Assembly: GCA_013003675.1 (NCBI GenBank)
Contig: JABDIP010000581.1
Location: 1-7,614 of the forward strand
Reading direction: 5' to 3'
From: Inquilinus sp.
GTDB lineage: Bacteria; Pseudomonadota; Alphaproteobacteria; DSM-16000; Inquilinaceae
Length of the DNA: 7,614 nt
Below, one piece after another: positions 5,401 through 7,614 of this stretch; within the stretch, counting starts at the first letter, position 1, and each line of letters starts with the position of its first letter. The notes under the pieces were generated by a model. The model was given only the letters and a program-made list of their open reading frames with translations. It did no database searches and was not told the origin of the DNA. The translations under genes and the position numbers were made by a program.

Positions 5401-6642
5401 TCATCTCCCATCGGCTTCGCGGTCGGACGCGGGCCCTGCGTCGGCCTGCACTACCGATCGTGCATCGGCGTCGCGGCCGAACAAATCCATTGAAAACGAA
5501 AGTGTACGTTCGGCCAACCGCCCCAATTCGGCGAGGCCGGCCCAGAGGACCGATGTTGGTTCGTCGCCGGCCAGACGCTCGGTTTCCTCGTCGGAAAGCT
5601 TGACGGCGAGGCTCGCAACGATCTTGCCCGCCACCTCTTCCTGTACGGTCAGCATGTCGCTTGCATCGCGGTCGTAGCGGCCGCCCCACAGATGCACGCC
5701 GGAACCGGCTGAAATCAGCGACGCGGTGATTCGCATGCGGCCGTCGGATTGTCGGACGCTGCCATCGATAACGTACAGGACGTCGCGTGCACCGGGCCGA
5801 TCGCCGGCGCCGTCGGTCCCCGCGGCGATCTCCCTGGAGACCACGCGCAGGCCGGTTTCCTCCGACAGAGTGATGCGCAGATCCTCGATTAAGCCGGCGA
5901 CCAACTCGGCCTGCCTCGGACCGCTGCCGATGCTCTCGAAGGGGACGACGGCTACCGTCGGGACCGCGGGACTGCCGATTGTGGGCACATCCGACGGCAG
6001 CGCGGTCAGGATGGCAATCGCCAACACGATGGCCGTAGCAATGCCGAGGCCGATCGGCCAGGGGCCGCGTAGCCCGCGCCGTGCGCCGCGCGGCGGCCGC
6101 CGGGCGCCACGGTGCGGTTTGGCCACTGCCCCCAGCTTGAGGCGGTAGACACGAACCGGTCGGTCGATGTTCTTGACGTCCCGATCGCCCAAATCCTCGA
6201 ATGCAAGGTCGGTACGATCGCGGACCTCCTCGTAAACCTTGCCGGAGATGCAGATCCCGCCCGGTTTCGAGAGCTTCTCCAGGCGGGATGCCACATTGAC
6301 GCCGTCTCCGTGAATGTCGTCACCGTCGATCACGACGTCGCCCAGATTAATGCCCATGCGAAGCTCGATTCGGCCGCTATCGGACAGCCCGGCGTTCCGC
6401 TCCCCCAAATGCTGCTGCATCTCGCAGGCCGCGCGGACCGCCTCCACGGCACTTCCGAACTCCGCGAGTATGCCGTCCCCCATCAGCTTGACGATCCGTC
6501 CGCTGTGGCCGGCGATCTTCGGATCGACGAATTCGCTCAGTAAGTCCTTGAAGGCCGCAAGGGTGCCTTCCTCGTCAGCCCTGATCAGCCGGGAGTAGCC
6601 AACGACATCAGCAGAAAGTATCGCCGCGAGCCGGCGCTCCAT
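5401..6642 (-). CDS. Class III adenylate/guanylate cyclase with TM helix and TolB-like C-terminal domain
   Basis: This 413-residue enzyme should make cyclic AMP (or cyclic GMP) from the nucleoside triphosphate. The catalytic domain spans about 1-170: ERRLAAILSADVVGYSRL has the first metal-binding aspartate (D12), RIVKLMGDGILAEF the purine-contacting lysine (K52) and second metal aspartate (D56), and DDIHGDGVNVASRLEKL an Asp (D109) at the usual adenine-selecting position plus the transition-state Asn116 and Arg120. All catalytic positions look intact, and Lys plus Asp favours ATP. A basic linker (175-193) leads to one membrane helix (about 198-216). A TolB-like domain follows (VPTVAVVPFESIG at 227-239, DVLYVIDGSVRQSDGRMRITASLISAGSGVHLWGGRYDR), probably periplasmic. 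Relatives usually continue into a TPR array after this domain; this one ends in about 50 residues of uncharacteristic sequence. ATG 6642 is chosen for AAGGA (6649-6653, minus strand) at six bases and for the conserved MERRLAAIL start. It is the first gene of an operon with the bactofilin-like gene. Confidence 0.9.
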   Translation of the reverse strand: MERRLAAILSADVVGYSRLIRADEEGTLAAFKDLLSEFVDPKIAGHSGRIVKLMGDGILAEFGSAVEAVRAACEMQQHLGERNAGLSDSGRIELRMGINLGDVVIDGDDIHGDGVNVASRLEKLSKPGGICISGKVYEEVRDRTDLAFEDLGDRDVKNIDRPVRVYRLKLGAVAKPHRGARRPPRGARRGLRGPWPIGLGIATAIVLAIAILTALPSDVPTIGSPAVPTVAVVPFESIGSGPRQAELVAGLIEDLRITLSEETGLRVVSREIAAGTDGAGDRPGARDVLYVIDGSVRQSDGRMRITASLISAGSGVHLWGGRYDRDASDMLTVQEEVAGKIVASLAVKLSDEETERLAGDEPTSVLWAGLAELGRLAERTLSFSMDLFGRDADARSVVQADAGPASDREADGR

Positions 6643-6713
6643 GGTAAGTCCTTTCGACCGGAGAGTAGCCAACTGCAACGGGAGAATCCACACCGTCAGG
6701 CACCGGGAAATCC

Positions 6714-6739
6714 CCGAATTCGGCTCGTCCGAATCGGAC
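6714..6739. promoter_or_regulatory. twin palindromes upstream of the cyclase operon, candidate operator
   Basis: CCGAATTCGG (6714-6723) is a perfect 10-base palindrome. Four bases further, GTCCGA-A-TCGGAC (6727-6739) is a perfect inverted repeat with a one-base centre. Both contain the CCGAAT word, so they look like two copies of one half-site pattern. They lie about 72-97 bases upstream of the cyclase ATG, within a 187-base non-coding gap, where a regulator would bind. No clear -35/-10 pair could be assigned. Confidence 0.4.
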
Positions 6740-6829
6740 TTTGCGGTCGCTAGGAACTTACGATTCCAGTGCGAATCCCGACGTCCCGGATTGTCGTTCT
6801 GCCCACGCCTTTCTTGACGCCTTCATGCC

Positions 6830-7614
6830 CTACCCCCGCGCCGCCGCGATCCGATCCAAGCGCAGGCGGTGGCGGTGGTCGGTGATGCGGTAGACGCCGC
6901 CGAGGACGGCGGCGAGCGCGCCGAGGCCGGTGCCGCCGGCGATCAGGAACATCACCAGCAGTTGGTATTTGACCGCCTCGGTGGGATCGACGCCGGCCAG
7001 GATCTGGCCTGTCATCATGCCGGGCAGCGCCACCAGCCCGGTCGCCGCCATGGCGTTGACGATCGGCATCAGGGCGCTGCGCATGGCGGAGCGGGTGACC
7101 GGCAGCAGCGCCTCGGTCCGGGTCGCGCCCAGGCAGAGCTGCGCCTCGATCCCGGCGCGGTCGCGGGCGGCCCCGGTGGTCAGCGTGTGCAGGCCCAGGC
7201 TGATCCCGGTCATGGTGTTGCCGAGGACCATGCCAAGCAGAGGCAGGGCATAGCGCGGATGATACCAGGGGGCGGGCGATACCTGGGTCGCCAGCGCGAA
7301 CATCGTCACCAGGCTCGCCGAGACCAGCATGCAGCCGGTGCCGAGGCCATAGGACCAGAGCCCGGCCAGCGGCCGTTCCTGACCGGCGGCGATCTCGCGG
7401 CCGGCGAACAGGATCATCGCCAGCGCCGCCAGTGCGGTCCAGAGCGGCGATACGATGGAAAACAGCGTCGTCAACACCAGCCCGACCAGCATGAGTTGCA
7501 CAACCATGCGGGCGGTCGCGATCAGCAGCCGCCGTTCCAGGTTCAGCCGCAAGAGCAGCGACAGCACGCCGTTCAACACGACGAGCAGTGCCGCCAGGCC
7601 TAGATCCGCGAAAT
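6830..7614 (-). CDS. fetB: FetB-type (UPF0014) iron export ABC transporter permease, N-terminus cut by the window edge
   Basis: The frame stays open to the right edge and gives about 260 residues, close to the 259 of E. coli FetB, so only the first few residues are missing. The GTG at 7577-7579 is internal: the codons before it (ADLGLAALLVVLNG) still match the first helix of the family. FetB is the membrane subunit of the FetAB exporter, which lowers cellular iron and helps against peroxide stress. Hallmarks are the RLLIATARMVVQLMLVG segment, GMVLGNTMTGISLGL, and the long signature LGATRTEALLPVTRSAMRSALMPIVNAMAATGLVALPGMMTGQILAGVDPTEAVKYQ, which is nearly invariant in UPF0014. About six to seven membrane helices are visible, and the tail is short and basic. 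The ATP-binding partner fetA is not in the window; it would be expected just upstream, beyond the right edge. The iron role rests on family knowledge. Confidence 0.9.
   Translation of the reverse strand, partial: FADLGLAALLVVLNGVLSLLLRLNLERRLLIATARMVVQLMLVGLVLTTLFSIVSPLWTALAALAMILFAGREIAAGQERPLAGLWSYGLGTGCMLVSASLVTMFALATQVSPAPWYHPRYALPLLGMVLGNTMTGISLGLHTLTTGAARDRAGIEAQLCLGATRTEALLPVTRSAMRSALMPIVNAMAATGLVALPGMMTGQILAGVDPTEAVKYQLLVMFLIAGGTGLGALAAVLGGVYRITDHRHRLRLDRIAAARG

Noticed and set aside
6112..6543. 143-codon plus-strand ORF antisense to the cyclase domain
   Set aside because: It covers the catalytic motifs of the cyclase on the opposite strand and shows no family signature or ribosome binding site.
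6753..6759. GGAACTT resembling an EcfG/RpoE-type -35 element on the plus strand
   Set aside because: No matching CGTT-type -10 follows at the right distance, and it would drive transcription antisense to fetB.
6869..7603. 244-codon plus-strand ORF over fetB
   Set aside because: It is a Gln/Gly/Arg/His-rich shadow of fetB, whose own frame carries the near-invariant UPF0014 signature.

Overview
The window is GC-rich, compact bacterial DNA. Base composition, codon use and gene families fit an alphaproteobacterium, perhaps a Rhodospirillales-type organism, but there is no rRNA or other marker gene, so this is an inference. I see seven protein genes, two of them cut by the window edges. I see no tRNA, rRNA, CRISPR array, transposase or phage gene.

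Layout, left to right: (1) 1-459 (+), the C-terminal three quarters of a RimJ/RimL-type GNAT N-acetyltransferase. (2) 509-1732 (-), an APC-superfamily amino acid permease, convergent with the acetyltransferase. (3) 1768-4016 (+), a two-gene unit divergent from the permease. A P-loop protein of the archaeal cyclic 2,3-diphosphoglycerate synthetase family (COG2403, 'predicted GTPase') overlaps by one base the start of a complete carbamate kinase (arcC). (4) 4017-4253, a non-coding convergent region with several short inverted repeats. (5) 6642 down to 4254 (-), a tight two-gene operon: a class III adenylate/guanylate cyclase with a TolB-like C-terminal domain, then, four bases later, a secreted bactofilin-like beta-helix protein with a membrane C-terminus. 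(6) 6643-6829, the cyclase upstream region, with two adjacent palindromes. (7) 6830-7614 (-), a FetB/UPF0014 iron-export permease missing only its extreme N-terminus.

Two modules stand out. The permease, cDPGS-like and carbamate kinase cluster looks like a small catabolic or energy unit. Carbamate kinase usually acts with ornithine carbamoyltransferase and arginine deiminase, or with an oxamate or allantoin pathway; none of those is here, and its tightly coupled partner is an enzyme known only for making an archaeal phosphoanhydride solute. The cyclase and bactofilin-like pair links cyclic-nucleotide synthesis to an envelope-facing polymer-type scaffold. The cyclase also lacks the TPR tail common in this architecture. 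The bacterial cDPGS-like plus carbamate kinase pair is the best candidate for an undescribed system.
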